DNA from: Oscillibacter sp. ER4 | GTDB lineage: Bacteria > Bacillota > Clostridia > Oscillospirales > Oscillospiraceae | Length of the DNA stretch: 64,000 nucleotides | Assembly: GCF_000765235.1 (NCBI RefSeq) | Contig: NZ_JPJG01000034.1 | Coordinates: 1-64,000 of the forward strand | Reading direction: 5' to 3' | In this document: one piece after another, positions 51,079-59,676 of the stretch | Layout: every line of letters begins with the position of its first letter | Position numbering within the stretch: the stretch's first letter is position 1 | The notes under the pieces: model-generated | What the model was told of the DNA's origin: nothing | The model's database searches: none | The model's input: the letters and a program-made list of their open reading frames with translations, nothing else | Translations under genes and position numbers: made by a program

Positions 51079-51864
51079 TTACAGATTGATACGGTCGGGG
51101 GCGTCGTCCCCGCACTCCACGGTGCAGTCCGTGTCGGAACCGGCCAGATGGATGACCTTTTCGCGGCAGAGCTCCAAAACGGCGATAAACGTCGCCACGA
51201 TCTCGCTGCGGCTGCGGCTGCCGCGGAACAGCAGCTTGAAGCGCGTCATGCCGAACTCCTTGAGCCGGTGCAGAATTTCCTCCGCCTTGCCCTTGACGGG
51301 ATACGGCTCGCGGCGCACGATCTCGCTCAGCGCCGCGCTCGGCGGCGCGGCCAGCTTTTCCCCGCGCTCCATGATCGTCTGCATGGCGAGCACGAGGTCG
51401 GCCTTTTCATGACTGTACTCGTAGATTTTGCCGCGCTGCATGGGCTCGGGCTGGCGCGTCATGATGCTGCGGCCAAACTCGCCCATCGGGCCGAGCGTTT
51501 CGGTCAGCGTCTTGATGCGAAGGTACGTGTCCTTTTGCTGGCGCTCTTTGAGCGAGGCAATGAGCTCGTCCATCTCGCTCTGCGCCTGCTCATCCTCAAG
51601 CGAAAGCAGCATGCGCGTTTTGATGTACATTAAATGTGCCGCCATCGTGATGAATTCGCTCGCGACCTCGAGATCGAGCTGCTTTCGCTGCTCGAGATAC
51701 GCAAGGTACTGATCCAGGATCAGCGCGATGGGAATGTCCTGGATCTCTATTTTATTTTTCGACAGCAGGAAGAGAATGAGGTCGAGCGGCCCTTCAAAGT
51801 CCTGCAGCGCCTCCGCGCTGCGCTCGTGCACCACGCCCTCCAGCTTGAAAACGGGATTGTCCAT
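51079..51864 (-). CDS. scpA: Segregation and condensation protein A
   Basis: The 261-residue kleisin subunit of the SMC complex has the N-terminal FEGPLDLILFLLSKNKIEI motif and the C-terminal winged helix (RSEIVATFIAVLELCREKVI). It is encoded between the site-2 protease and scpB, the usual order. Confidence 0.95.
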   Translation of the reverse strand: MDNPVFKLEGVVHERSAEALQDFEGPLDLILFLLSKNKIEIQDIPIALILDQYLAYLEQRKQLDLEVASEFITMAAHLMYIKTRMLLSLEDEQAQSEMDELIASLKERQQKDTYLRIKTLTETLGPMGEFGRSIMTRQPEPMQRGKIYEYSHEKADLVLAMQTIMERGEKLAAPPSAALSEIVRREPYPVKGKAEEILHRLKEFGMTRFKLLFRGSRSRSEIVATFIAVLELCREKVIHLAGSDTDCTVECGDDAPDRINL

Positions 51865-51882
51865 GACATTCCTCTCACTTTA

Positions 51883-52539
51883 TCAATATACGATCCAGTT
51901 GACCAGAAGCTCGTACACGCGGTAGATGCCCTCGCTGAGGATATTGTTTCCCACGCCGAGCCAGACGAGCACAAAAAGAACAAGCATGCCGTATTTTTCA
52001 TACCGCATCAGCGTCATGTACGCGCGGTCGGGCAGAAAGGCGAAGAGCACCTTCGACCCGTCGAGCGGCGAGATGGGGATGAGGTTGAAAAGCCCCAGAC
52101 CAACGCTCATGTACGCCGTCATCGCAAGGAAATTCAAAAGGCCGCTGCAAAACGCGGTATCGACATAGTGCGCGATCGTGATGCGCGCGCCGAGCAAGAG
52201 CAGCATCGCCAGCAGCAGATTCGACACCGGCCCCGCCAGCGCTGTGATGGCCATACCCTGCTTCGGCTTTTTGAAATACCGCATGTCGACCGGCACGGGC
52301 TTTGCCCAGCCGAAGCCGACGAGCAGCATGGCAGCCAAGCCGAACCAGTCGATATGGTGCAGCGGGTTTAAGCTCAAGCGGTGCTCGCGCTTGGCCGTCG
52401 GATCGCCGAGGGCATAGGCTGCAAGACCGTGACAGGTCTCGTGCACCGTCAAGCATAAAAAGACGCCGAGCACGCGCAAAAGCGCGTCGGTCAGCGAGCC
52501 CCAGTCGATGGACTGGACCAATTCCTGAAAACTGTTCAC
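51883..52539 (-). CDS. Site-2 protease family (M50) membrane metalloprotease
   Basis: The ~218-residue membrane protein has the zinc motif HETCH (HExxH) in the first helix and NLIPISPLDGSKVL (the LDG motif) later, typical of M50 proteases of the SpoIVFB-like short group. The GTG at 52,539 after ACGGAGAA gives the family length. It usually lies beside scpAB. Substrates are unknown. Confidence 0.9.
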   Translation of the reverse strand: MNSFQELVQSIDWGSLTDALLRVLGVFLCLTVHETCHGLAAYALGDPTAKREHRLSLNPLHHIDWFGLAAMLLVGFGWAKPVPVDMRYFKKPKQGMAITALAGPVSNLLLAMLLLLGARITIAHYVDTAFCSGLLNFLAMTAYMSVGLGLFNLIPISPLDGSKVLFAFLPDRAYMTLMRYEKYGMLVLFVLVWLGVGNNILSEGIYRVYELLVNWIVY

Positions 52540-52700
52540 GCAATTTCTCCGTAAAAAATATGCAAATCGCGAAGACTTGCATTGCATTCTATGTCTATTA
52601 TAACAGCCCTTTTCCCACATGACAAGGGATTTTGCAATTTTTACTGCATTTTGCTTTCAAAAATTGACGCATTTTTTTCTGTCAAATTGCGAAAAATGAC

Positions 52701-52735
52701 AAAAAAGCGCCTCAACCGTGCGGTTGAGGCGCTTT
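52701..52735 (-). terminator. Terminator of the metQNI operon
   Basis: Perfect 15-bp stem AAAGCGCCTCAACCG/CGGTTGAGGCGCTTT with a 2-base loop, followed by a T run on the minus strand, 19 bp after the permease stop. Confidence 0.85.
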
Positions 52736-52753
52736 GCAGGATAGGATATCCGG

Positions 52754-53458
52754 TTATTTCTTGAGGCGCTTATCGCTCTTGGCCGCAAGGTGCGTGCCCA
52801 AGGACTGGAAGATCTGCACCAGAATGATAAGCAGCACGACCGCTGCGAACATCACAAGGTACTTGTAGCGATAGTAGCCGTAGTCGATGGCGATCTTGCC
52901 GAGGCCGCCGCCGCCGATGATGCCGCTCATCGCCGAGTAGCCGAGGATGGTCGTCAGTGCGATGGTGAAGTTCTGGAGCAGCGAGGGAACGCTCTCGGGG
53001 ATCATCACCTTGCAGATGATCTGCATGGGCGTTGCGCCCATGCTCTGAGCGGCCTCAATGATGTTGGGGTCGACCTCGCGCAGGCTGCTTTCAACAAGGC
53101 GCGCGACGAACGGGAACGCCGCCACGACCAGCGGAACGATGGTCGCGGTGGTGCCGACGGTCGTGCCGATGATGAGGCGCGAGAGCGGGAAGACCATGAT
53201 CATTAAGATGAGGAACGGGATCGAGCGCAGCAGGTTGATGATGACGTTCAGAATGCTCATCAAGGCCTTGGGAAGCGGCAGAACGCCGCCCTTCTCCCCC
53301 GCTACGAGCAGCACGCCCAGCGGAAGGCCAATGACGACGGCCAGCGCCGTCGAAAGCAGCGTCACATAAAACGTCTCCCAGATCGCCTTGGGGAACTGCG
53401 TCTGCATGGCGACGGTGAGCTCTGCGATGGAGTCCGGGGAAAAGAGATTACTGTACAT
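52754..53458 (-). CDS. metI: Methionine ABC transporter permease
   Basis: The 234-residue membrane protein has five to six helices and the permease loop (VDPNIIEAAQSMGATPMQII; quoted in part), matching MetI. It overlaps metN by 11 bp. With MetN and MetQ it forms the high-affinity methionine importer. Confidence 0.93.
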   Translation of the reverse strand: MYSNLFSPDSIAELTVAMQTQFPKAIWETFYVTLLSTALAVVIGLPLGVLLVAGEKGGVLPLPKALMSILNVIINLLRSIPFLILMIMVFPLSRLIIGTTVGTTATIVPLVVAAFPFVARLVESSLREVDPNIIEAAQSMGATPMQIICKVMIPESVPSLLQNFTIALTTILGYSAMSGIIGGGGLGKIAIDYGYYRYKYLVMFAAVVLLIILVQIFQSLGTHLAAKSDKRLKK

Positions 53459-54461
53459 CGACGCTCGCCTCCTCTACCTGAAGATTTTCAATGCTTCTTA
53501 AAAAGTCCATGGCCTGCTCGAACTGCGCGTTCGGCACGCCGAGGAGCATGCTGCCGTACACCTCTTCGGAGAGCTTCTGCGTGTTGGCCGAAATGACCGT
53601 CGCGCTGATGCCCTCTTCGGTCGCAAGGCGCGCGACGAGCGGAATGGATGTCGTCTTCGCGCTGCGGAAGATGAGGCGGATGCGGCGCTGCTGCTGGGGG
53701 TCGGACACGTCGATGTCCGCGCCGCGCGGGAACACGAGGTGGCGCGCCGCCGCGGACTTGGGCGCGGAAAAGACGGTAGAAACAAGGCCCTCTTCCACGA
53801 CTTCGCCGTCGTCGAGGATCGCAACGTGATTGCAGACCTCCTTCACCACGCTCATCTGGTGTGTGATGATGACGACGGTGATGCCAAGCTTTTTGTTGAT
53901 GTCGCCGATCAGCTCGAGGATCTGGCGCGTCGTCTTGGGGTCGAGCGCGCTCGTGGCCTCGTCGCAGAGCAGGACCTTGGGGTTCGTGGCGAGCGCGCGG
54001 GCGATGGCCACGCGCTGCTGCTGTCCGCCGGAGAGCTGTGCGGGATAGGCCTTGGCCTTATCCTTGAGCCCCACGATGTCGAGGAGCTCCAGCGCCCGCT
54101 GTTCGCGCCACTTCTTCTCTCCCCGCAAGCCGGAAAGCTCCATCGGAAAGCAGACGTTAGCGAGACAGTTTCGCTGCATCAGCAGGTTGAAGCGCTGGAA
54201 GATCATCGTGATCTCGCGCCGCGCCGCGCGGAGCTGCGCGGGGGTCATCGTGTCCAGACGCTGTCCGTTCACGATGACCTCGCCCTCCGTCGGGCGCTCG
54301 AGCATATTGATGCAGCGCACGAGCGTGGATTTGCCGGCGCCGCTCATGCCGATGATGCCGTAGACGTCGCCGTCCGGAATGGTCAGGGAGACATCCTTGA
54401 GCGCGTCTACCCGTCCGCCGGCTGTTTCAAAGGTTTTGCTTAGATGCTTCAGTTCGATCAA
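53448..54461 (-). CDS. metN: Methionine ABC transporter ATPase
   Basis: The 337-residue protein has Walker A (GMSGAGKSTLVRC), signature (LSGGQQQRVAIARAL), Walker B (LLCDEATSALDP) and the C-terminal NIL (ACT-like) domain, where methionine binds and inhibits transport in known MetN proteins. It lies 21 bp after metQ. Confidence 0.95.
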   Translation of the reverse strand: MIELKHLSKTFETAGGRVDALKDVSLTIPDGDVYGIIGMSGAGKSTLVRCINMLERPTEGEVIVNGQRLDTMTPAQLRAARREITMIFQRFNLLMQRNCLANVCFPMELSGLRGEKKWREQRALELLDIVGLKDKAKAYPAQLSGGQQQRVAIARALATNPKVLLCDEATSALDPKTTRQILELIGDINKKLGITVVIITHQMSVVKEVCNHVAILDDGEVVEEGLVSTVFSAPKSAAARHLVFPRGADIDVSDPQQQRRIRLIFRSAKTTSIPLVARLATEEGISATVISANTQKLSEEVYGSMLLGVPNAQFEQAMDFLRSIENLQVEEASVDVQ

Positions 54462-54482
54462 GAACGCTCCCTCCTTTCTTTC

Positions 54483-55370
54483 TTACTTGGCGCTCAGCGC
54501 ATCGAGCGTGGTCTGCTTGCCGCCGTACAGGCCCATGGGCTCGACGTGGATGGCGGCAACGGAGACGATGTGGGTGCTGTTCTCGGCGTTGAAGTCGTCG
54601 AGATAGGGCTTGTGTTGGAAGTAGTTGGCGTCGACAGTGCCGTCTTCGACAACGGTGTTGGGCACGACATAGTCATTGTAGACCTGGATGTCGAGGGTGA
54701 TGTTCTTCTCGGCGAGGATGCTCTTCACGATCTCGAGGATCTCAGCGTGCGGGGTCGGAGAAGCGGCGATAGAGATGGTCTCGCCAGCGAGAGCGTCGTA
54801 GTCGACCGTGGCGTCAAAGCCGTCGGTCGGGTTCTCCACAGTGCTGACAACGGAGCCGTCATACTTCTCGTTGATGTAATCGACGACCTGCTGGCTCTCG
54901 AGAGCGGCGATCAGGGCGAGAATCTTGGGAGAGGTCTCGTTGCCTTCCTTCACGGCCAGGATGTTGGCGTAAGCGGAGGAGGAGCCTTCGATCACGAGGG
55001 AGTCGGCCACGGGGTTCAGGCCCGCGTTGATGGCGTAGTTGGAGTTGATGACGGCGTAGTCAACGTCCTGCAGGATGTTGGGGATCTGCGCAGCCTCGGT
55101 CTCGACGATCTCGACGTTGTACGGATTCTCGACAATGTCGTTCTTGGTGGCGGTGATGCCGGCACCGTCAGCGAGCTTGATGACGCCGTTGTCCTGGAGC
55201 AGGAGCAGCGCGCGGGCTTCGTTGGTCGTGTCGTTGGGGACGGCGATCTGGATGGTGGTGGCGCTGTCGCCGGAGTCATCGCTCTTGGAGCCGCAGCCGG
55301 TCAGGGCCAGAGCGGCAGTGAGGACCAGTGCAAGGACAAGGGCGGTCAGCTTAATAGAATGCTTTTTCAT
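54483..55370 (-). CDS. metQ: Methionine-binding lipoprotein MetQ
   Basis: The 295-residue protein has a lipoprotein signal (LALTGC-G at ~residue 22) and the NlpA/MetQ fold (IQIAVPNDTTNEARALLLLQ; DGVIKLADGAGITATKND-like region; HKPYLDDFNAEN). The ATG at 55,370 follows AAGGAG. The frame is open further upstream, but that part contains the leader peptide gene and terminator and is not MetQ. Confidence 0.94.
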   Translation of the reverse strand: MKKHSIKLTALVLALVLTAALALTGCGSKSDDSGDSATTIQIAVPNDTTNEARALLLLQDNGVIKLADGAGITATKNDIVENPYNVEIVETEAAQIPNILQDVDYAVINSNYAINAGLNPVADSLVIEGSSSAYANILAVKEGNETSPKILALIAALESQQVVDYINEKYDGSVVSTVENPTDGFDATVDYDALAGETISIAASPTPHAEILEIVKSILAEKNITLDIQVYNDYVVPNTVVEDGTVDANYFQHKPYLDDFNAENSTHIVSVAAIHVEPMGLYGGKQTTLDALSAK

Positions 55371-55451
55371 CGTTTTGTTCTCCTTACTTATTTTATAATA
55401 GCTTCTTTTTGGAACGGACAGACTGCGGGGAGTGTATGCTGTTCGAGCAGT

Positions 55452-55484
55452 AAAAAACAGCGGGAGGTCATTGACCTTCCGCTG
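55452..55484 (-). terminator. Attenuator terminator in the metQNI leader
   Basis: On the minus strand CAGCGG-A-AGGTC, loop AAT, GACCT-C-CCGCTG (55,484-55,458) is followed by TTTTTT (55,457-55,452). It lies between the Met-rich leader peptide and metQ. The segment AATGACC in its loop and 3' arm is complementary to GGTCATT inside the leader peptide gene, giving an alternative antiterminator pairing. Confidence 0.8.
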
Positions 55485-55501
55485 CCGCTTCGCTGTTTTT
55501 C

Positions 55502-55612
55502 TCAGACAGTTTCTGAAAGGAAATGACCATTTTCTCCATGACAAAGCATGCACATGCTGAACATGCGCATCATCGGCATCATCATGCAGTTGGCAGAGTA
55601 CGAAGTCTTCAT
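55502..55612 (-). CDS. Methionine-rich leader peptide of metQNI
   Basis: A 36-codon frame begins with ATG at 55,612 after GAAGGAAAGGA. It reads MKTSYSANCMMMPMMRMF, then SMCMLCHGENGHFLSETV and stop. Ten of 36 residues are Met, eight of them between positions 10 and 22. It lies between a strong promoter and the terminator that precedes metQ. By analogy with trp, his and leu leaders, ribosomes waiting for Met-tRNA at this run would leave GGTCATT (codons 29-31) free to break the terminator. Confidence 0.78.
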   Translation of the reverse strand: MKTSYSANCMMMPMMRMFSMCMLCHGENGHFLSETV

Positions 55613-55671
55613 GCCAATGAATCCTTTCCTTCGAGCATTCCCCACGGGGTGGGTTCCGTTTCAATGTGCGT

Positions 55672-55700
55672 ATCGTAGCACCGACGATTCCGCTTGTCAA
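55672..55700 (-). promoter_or_regulatory. Promoter of the met leader and metQNI
   Basis: TTGACA (55,700-55,695) and TACGAT (55,677-55,672) with a 17-bp spacer on the minus strand. No S-box (SAM-I) or T-box consensus is seen in the leader. Confidence 0.75.
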
Positions 55701-55762
55701 CACCAAATGCGCACTTTTGTATGATTTTCCACTTTTTTGGCGTTTTCTGCGGGATTTTTTAT

Positions 55763-56650
55763 TTATTGCTCCCGTTTTTCAAGCACACGGACGAGGTGAA
55801 TGAGAAAATCGGTGTCCTCCATGTCGCCCAGCGCTTCGACCGCGCTCTCGCTGTGCGCCTCGATGACGCGCTGGCAGCCGCTGAGGCCGAGAATGTCGAC
55901 GAACGTCATCTTTCCCTCTTCCCTGTCCGAGCCGATGGGCTTGCCGAACGTTTTTTCATCGCCGATGACATCGAGCATGTCGTCGCGCAGCTGGAACGCG
56001 AAGCCGAAGTTGTCGGCGTAGCCGGCCGCGGCCTCCTCCTGCTCCTTCGTGCCGCCCGCCGCGGCCACGCCCATCAGGCACGCCGCGCGGATAAGCGCGC
56101 TCGTCTTGCGCAGATAAATTTCCTCGAGCTCCGGCGCGCTCAGAATCTTACCCTCCCACTCAAGGTCGAGCTGCTGGCCGCCGCAGATGCCCTCGTGTCC
56201 CGCGGCATTTGCCAGGACCTGCGCGCATTTGAGCACGCGCAGCGCGGGGAGGTCGGTCTTCAGGACCGTTTCAAATGCCAGCGCCTGCAGCGCGTCGCCC
56301 GCGAGCGTCGCCGTGCATTCGCCGAAGACCTTGTGGTTCGACGGCTTACCGCGGCGCAGATCATCGTTGTCCATCACGGGCAGATCGTCGTGGATAAGCG
56401 AATACGTGTGCAGCATCTCAACGCCGCAGGCCATGGGCAGCGCCTTTTCGACGTCTCCCCCGCAGATGCGGCAGAATTCGAGCACTAAGATCGCGCGCAG
56501 ACGCTTGCCGCCCGCGGTCAGACTGTAGTGCATCGAATCGGTCAGCTTGTGATAGCTTGCGCACTGCGTTTCCTCAAGGCAGGCGTCAAGATACTTGTCC
56601 ACCGCCGACTTATACTCCGCCATGCGGGCGGAAAACAGCTTTTCGTCCAT
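55763..56650 (-). CDS. ispA: Polyprenyl (farnesyl/geranylgeranyl) diphosphate synthase
   Basis: The 295-residue enzyme condenses isoprenoid units. It has both Asp-rich motifs: HDDLPVMDNDDLRRG and FQLRDDMLDVIGD. It is 3 bp after xseB, the usual place for ispA. The dxs gene that often follows is replaced by the met operon. Confidence 0.93.
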   Translation of the reverse strand: MDEKLFSARMAEYKSAVDKYLDACLEETQCASYHKLTDSMHYSLTAGGKRLRAILVLEFCRICGGDVEKALPMACGVEMLHTYSLIHDDLPVMDNDDLRRGKPSNHKVFGECTATLAGDALQALAFETVLKTDLPALRVLKCAQVLANAAGHEGICGGQQLDLEWEGKILSAPELEEIYLRKTSALIRAACLMGVAAAGGTKEQEEAAAGYADNFGFAFQLRDDMLDVIGDEKTFGKPIGSDREEGKMTFVDILGLSGCQRVIEAHSESAVEALGDMEDTDFLIHLVRVLEKREQ

Positions 56651-56653
56651 GGA

Positions 56654-56884
56654 TTACTCCTCCGAAATGAATGGGCTCTCGACCGGCGCGCCGTCCGCGC
56701 CCTTAGAGAGCTTCGCGACCTTCTGCTCGGCCTTGTCGAGCATCGCACCGCAGTCGTGCACGAGCTTCGTCCCCTCTTCAAAGAGTTTGAGGGAATCGGC
56801 GAGCTTTGCGTCGCCTTTTTCAAGTGCCGTCACGATCTCCTCGAGACGCGCGATATTGTCTTCAAACGTTTTTGCCATCGTCAT
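56654..56884 (-). CDS. xseB: Exodeoxyribonuclease VII small subunit
   Basis: The 76-residue protein has the XseB pattern (TFEDNIARLEEIVTALEKGD; LADSLKLFEEGTKLV). It overlaps xseA by 23 bp. Confidence 0.93.
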   Translation of the reverse strand: MTMAKTFEDNIARLEEIVTALEKGDAKLADSLKLFEEGTKLVHDCGAMLDKAEQKVAKLSKGADGAPVESPFISEE

Positions 56885-58097
56885 TTCCTCCCATATTGCA
56901 TGCGTTCACCGTGCAGTTGAGACTTCCCTGCCCGAGCAGTACCTCGATTTTTTCGCCGGCTGCGGCCTCCTGCGCCGCACGCAGAATTTGTCCCTGTTCA
57001 TTTCGCGCAACGGCGTAGCCGCGGCCGAGAACTTTAAGAGGGCTCAGCGCGTCGAGCTTGGCCGCAAGCGCTGTAAACTGCTGTGTGCGCTGCGCCATCT
57101 GATGCTGCGCGAGTGCGGCAAGGTTTTTCTGCGTGTAGTCGAGCAGCATCCGCTTGTCGTCGATAAATGCCATGGGGTCTTGCAGCGCACGGCTGCGGGA
57201 CGTCTTTTCAAACTGCTCGCGCAGGGCTTTCACGCGCTTTTGCTCGCTCTGCACCATGCGCGTTTGCAGCGCGTCGAGCCGGCGGTAAATTTCGCGCTGG
57301 TCCGGCACGGCGATCTCCGCCGCGTTCGACGGCGTCGACGCCCGCGCGTCGGCGACAAAATCGACGATCGTCACGTCTGGCTCGTGACCGACGGCGGAGA
57401 TGACCGGAATGTCGGAGGCATAAATCGCGCGCGCCACGCGCTCATCGTTGAACGCCCATAGATCTTCGATCGAACCGCCGCCGCGCCCGGTGATGATGAG
57501 GTCGGCAATCCTCCATTTGTTCGCATAGCGCAGCGCGCCCGCGATTTCCGGCGGCGCTTCTGCTCCCTGCACGCGCACAGGCAGGAGCACGACTTCGCTC
57601 ATCGGCCAGCGCGCGTTCAGGATGCGCAGCATATCATGCACCGCCGCGCCCGCGGATGAGGTGATGATGGCAATGCGCTTGGGATATTTTGGCAAGGGCT
57701 TTTTATGTTCTGGGGCAAAAAGCCCCTCCTTGAAGAGCTTTTCCTTGAGCTGCTCGAAAGCGACGTGCAGGTCACCCACGCCCTCGACGCTGAGCTCTGA
57801 ACAGTAGAGCTGGTACGCGCCGTCGCGCGGGAACACGCCGATGCGGCCAAAGGCGATGACCTTCATGCCGTTTTCCGGGCGGAAGCGGAGCTTCCCCGCC
57901 ATGCCGCGGAACATCACGCATTTGAGCGCGCTCCCATCGTCCTTGAGCGTGAAGTAATGGTGCCCGGAGGGATAGAGCTTGTAGTTCGAGATCTCGCCGC
58001 GCACGAAAATGGTCTGGAGCTGCGGCACGGCGTCGAGCAGCGCCTTGATGAAATTGTTGGCTTCCGATACGCTGAAGATCATCTGCTCCTGCGCCAC
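56862..58097 (-). CDS. xseA: Exodeoxyribonuclease VII large subunit
   Basis: The 411-residue protein has an N-terminal OB fold (ISNYKLYPSGHHYFTLKD) and the nuclease core (ITSSAGAAVHDMLRIL; ITGRGGGSIEDLWAFNDE; SAVGHEPDVTIVDFVAD). It degrades single-stranded DNA with XseB. Confidence 0.95.
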   Translation of the reverse strand: MAQEQMIFSVSEANNFIKALLDAVPQLQTIFVRGEISNYKLYPSGHHYFTLKDDGSALKCVMFRGMAGKLRFRPENGMKVIAFGRIGVFPRDGAYQLYCSELSVEGVGDLHVAFEQLKEKLFKEGLFAPEHKKPLPKYPKRIAIITSSAGAAVHDMLRILNARWPMSEVVLLPVRVQGAEAPPEIAGALRYANKWRIADLIITGRGGGSIEDLWAFNDERVARAIYASDIPVISAVGHEPDVTIVDFVADARASTPSNAAEIAVPDQREIYRRLDALQTRMVQSEQKRVKALREQFEKTSRSRALQDPMAFIDDKRMLLDYTQKNLAALAQHQMAQRTQQFTALAAKLDALSPLKVLGRGYAVARNEQGQILRAAQEAAAGEKIEVLLGQGSLNCTVNACNMGGNDDGKNV

Positions 58098-58138
58098 GCC
58101 GCGTCACCCCTCTCTCAAAACAAAATGAAAAACGGAAG

Positions 58139-58170
58139 AAAAGCAGAGCGCCTGTCGGTACTCTGCTTTT
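58139..58170 (-). terminator. Hairpin between nusB and xseA
   Basis: 10-bp stem AAAAGCAGAG/CTCTGCTTTT with a 12-base loop on the minus strand, 12 bp after the nusB stop. It may partly separate spoIIIA-asp23-nusB from xseAB-ispA expression. Confidence 0.55.
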
Positions 58171-58181
58171 AAGAGCATTTT

Positions 58182-58634
58182 TTATTCCGCGCTGATCTCG
58201 CCGCGCACGAAGCTGCCGAGGATGCCGTTGATGAACTTCACCGTCTCGGGTGTTTCGTATTTCTTGGCGATCTCCACGGCCTCGTTGACGGCCACGCGCG
58301 TCGGAATGTCACTGCGGTAGAGCGATTCGTACATCGCAACGCGCATGATCGCCGAGGCAACGAGCGGGATGCGGTCGAAGCTCCAGCCCTTGGCGTACTT
58401 GGCGATGTAGCCGTCCAGCTCCGGCGCGTGCTCGGCAACACCGGAAACGATGGAGCGGATGTATTCCGCCTGCGCGGCGCCGGGGGCCTTTTCGTAGATG
58501 TTGTCCTCATCCTTGAGCGTGTCGAAGTATTCCTTCGTCAGCCGCTCGTCGAGAAGCTCCTCCACCGTCTTATCCGTAAAGCTCAGTTCGTATGCAAGAT
58601 GCACTGCGATCTCTCGCGCTGTATTGCGAATCAT
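58182..58634 (-). CDS. nusB: Transcription antitermination factor NusB
   Basis: The 150-residue protein has the NusB fold pattern (NTAREIAVHLAYELSFT; LVASAIMRVAMYESLY; VAVNEAVEIAKKYETPETVKFINGIL, quoted in part). It joins NusE in rRNA antitermination. Confidence 0.94.
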   Translation of the reverse strand: MIRNTAREIAVHLAYELSFTDKTVEELLDERLTKEYFDTLKDEDNIYEKAPGAAQAEYIRSIVSGVAEHAPELDGYIAKYAKGWSFDRIPLVASAIMRVAMYESLYRSDIPTRVAVNEAVEIAKKYETPETVKFINGILGSFVRGEISAE

Positions 58635-58658
58635 CTCGTCTGTTCCTTCATCTTTCTC

Positions 58659-59024
58659 TTAGTTGAAGCTGATCCCGCCGACGTGGACGTTGACCGCGTG
58701 GACGTTGTAGCCCGTCATGCCGCTCACGGCGGCGGACACACTGTCCTGCACCTTGCGCGCGGTCTCGGGGATGGCGTAGCCATAGCGCACCATCAGGTAG
58801 ACGTCGACGATGATCTCGCCGTCCTTGACCTCGGCGCGCACGCCGCGCAGGCCCTTTTTGCCCGTGAACTGCTCGGTGATCTGTTCGGTCATATTCTGGC
58901 ACATGGAGCCAACGCCTTCGATCTCGCCGATAGCGTCGGCGGCGATCGCGGCGACCACGTCTTCTGCGATGTTGATGCTGCCGTTTTCCTCGGCGCGGGT
59001 CAGATACTCTCGATTCTCAGCCAT
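58659..59024 (-). CDS. Asp23/Gls24 (YqhY-like) envelope stress protein
   Basis: The 121-residue protein has the Asp23 fold (NIAEDVVAAIAADAIGEIEG; VDVYLMVRYGYAIPETARK; VNVHVGGISF). YqhY-type members lie between spoIIIAH and nusB in many Firmicutes and are linked to fatty acid and acetyl-CoA carboxylase control in Bacillus. Confidence 0.92.
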   Translation of the reverse strand: MAENREYLTRAEENGSINIAEDVVAAIAADAIGEIEGVGSMCQNMTEQITEQFTGKKGLRGVRAEVKDGEIIVDVYLMVRYGYAIPETARKVQDSVSAAVSGMTGYNVHAVNVHVGGISFN

Positions 59025-59098
59025 TCAGATATCCTCTCCTTGTTTGTGAATGCTCATATCGAAAGTATTTTATCATCTTTTTCCCAAAATTACAACAG

Positions 59099-59632
59099 CT
59101 AATTTACTTCCATGATCTTAATGCTCTCCGCGCTCAGTCCCGTTTCCTGCTTGACAATGTCCGTGATGCGGGCGATGTCCTCGGTCTGGAGCCCCTCTTC
59201 TCCCGTCGAAACGACCACGCTCACGCCGTCTTCGGACATGAAGACGACGCAGTCCTCATAGCCCTTGGCCGTGACCATGTTTTCGATCTGCGCCTCGCTG
59301 AGCGTATAGGAAGCGAGCGTTTCGATGCTTTTTGCTGCCTCGCTCGCGGTCTCGGCGTCCACGTCCTGGTTTTCGCTCGCCTCTTTCAAAAGCGACAGCG
59401 CGCTGTCGCGCGCCTGCTGGCGCGTCAGGCGGGCCGAGGCAAAGTAGTCCTTCCCCTCCGCGTTTGCTGAGACCTCGGCGGCGTCGCCGTCTGTGCTCAC
59501 AAGCTCGGACTGACCTAAGACCTTTGTGGGCTTGTCGACCTTTTCGGCGTACTTTCCGTTCAGAAAGATCGCCGCACAGACAAAGACCAGAATTGTGCCG
59601 ACCACTGCGTTCCGCTTCCATAATTGCTTCAT
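59099..59632 (-). CDS. spoIIIAH: Stage III sporulation protein AH
   Basis: The 177-residue protein has one N-terminal transmembrane helix (AVVGTILVFVCAAIFLNG) and a YscJ/FliF-like domain (IENMVTAKGYEDCVVFMSED). It is the mother-cell partner of forespore SpoIIQ, forming the channel across the engulfed spore. The ATG at 59,632 begins at MKQLWKRNAV. Confidence 0.93.
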   Translation of the reverse strand: MKQLWKRNAVVGTILVFVCAAIFLNGKYAEKVDKPTKVLGQSELVSTDGDAAEVSANAEGKDYFASARLTRQQARDSALSLLKEASENQDVDAETASEAAKSIETLASYTLSEAQIENMVTAKGYEDCVVFMSEDGVSVVVSTGEEGLQTEDIARITDIVKQETGLSAESIKIMEVN

Positions 59633-59676
59633 AGCTGTTTCCTCCCTGCGTTTTGCATAATAAAAATATTGTAGTC

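Noticed and set aside
54444-55526. 360-codon plus-strand frame opposite metQ
   Set aside because: It arises from the codon bias of metQ on the other strand and would run through the attenuator terminator; no domain is recognisable.
55371-55760. SAM-I (S-box) riboswitch before metQ
   Set aside because: None of the conserved S-box segments (for example AGAGA, GAUGAAACCCGGCAACC-like core) is present; the leader instead contains the Met-rich peptide gene.
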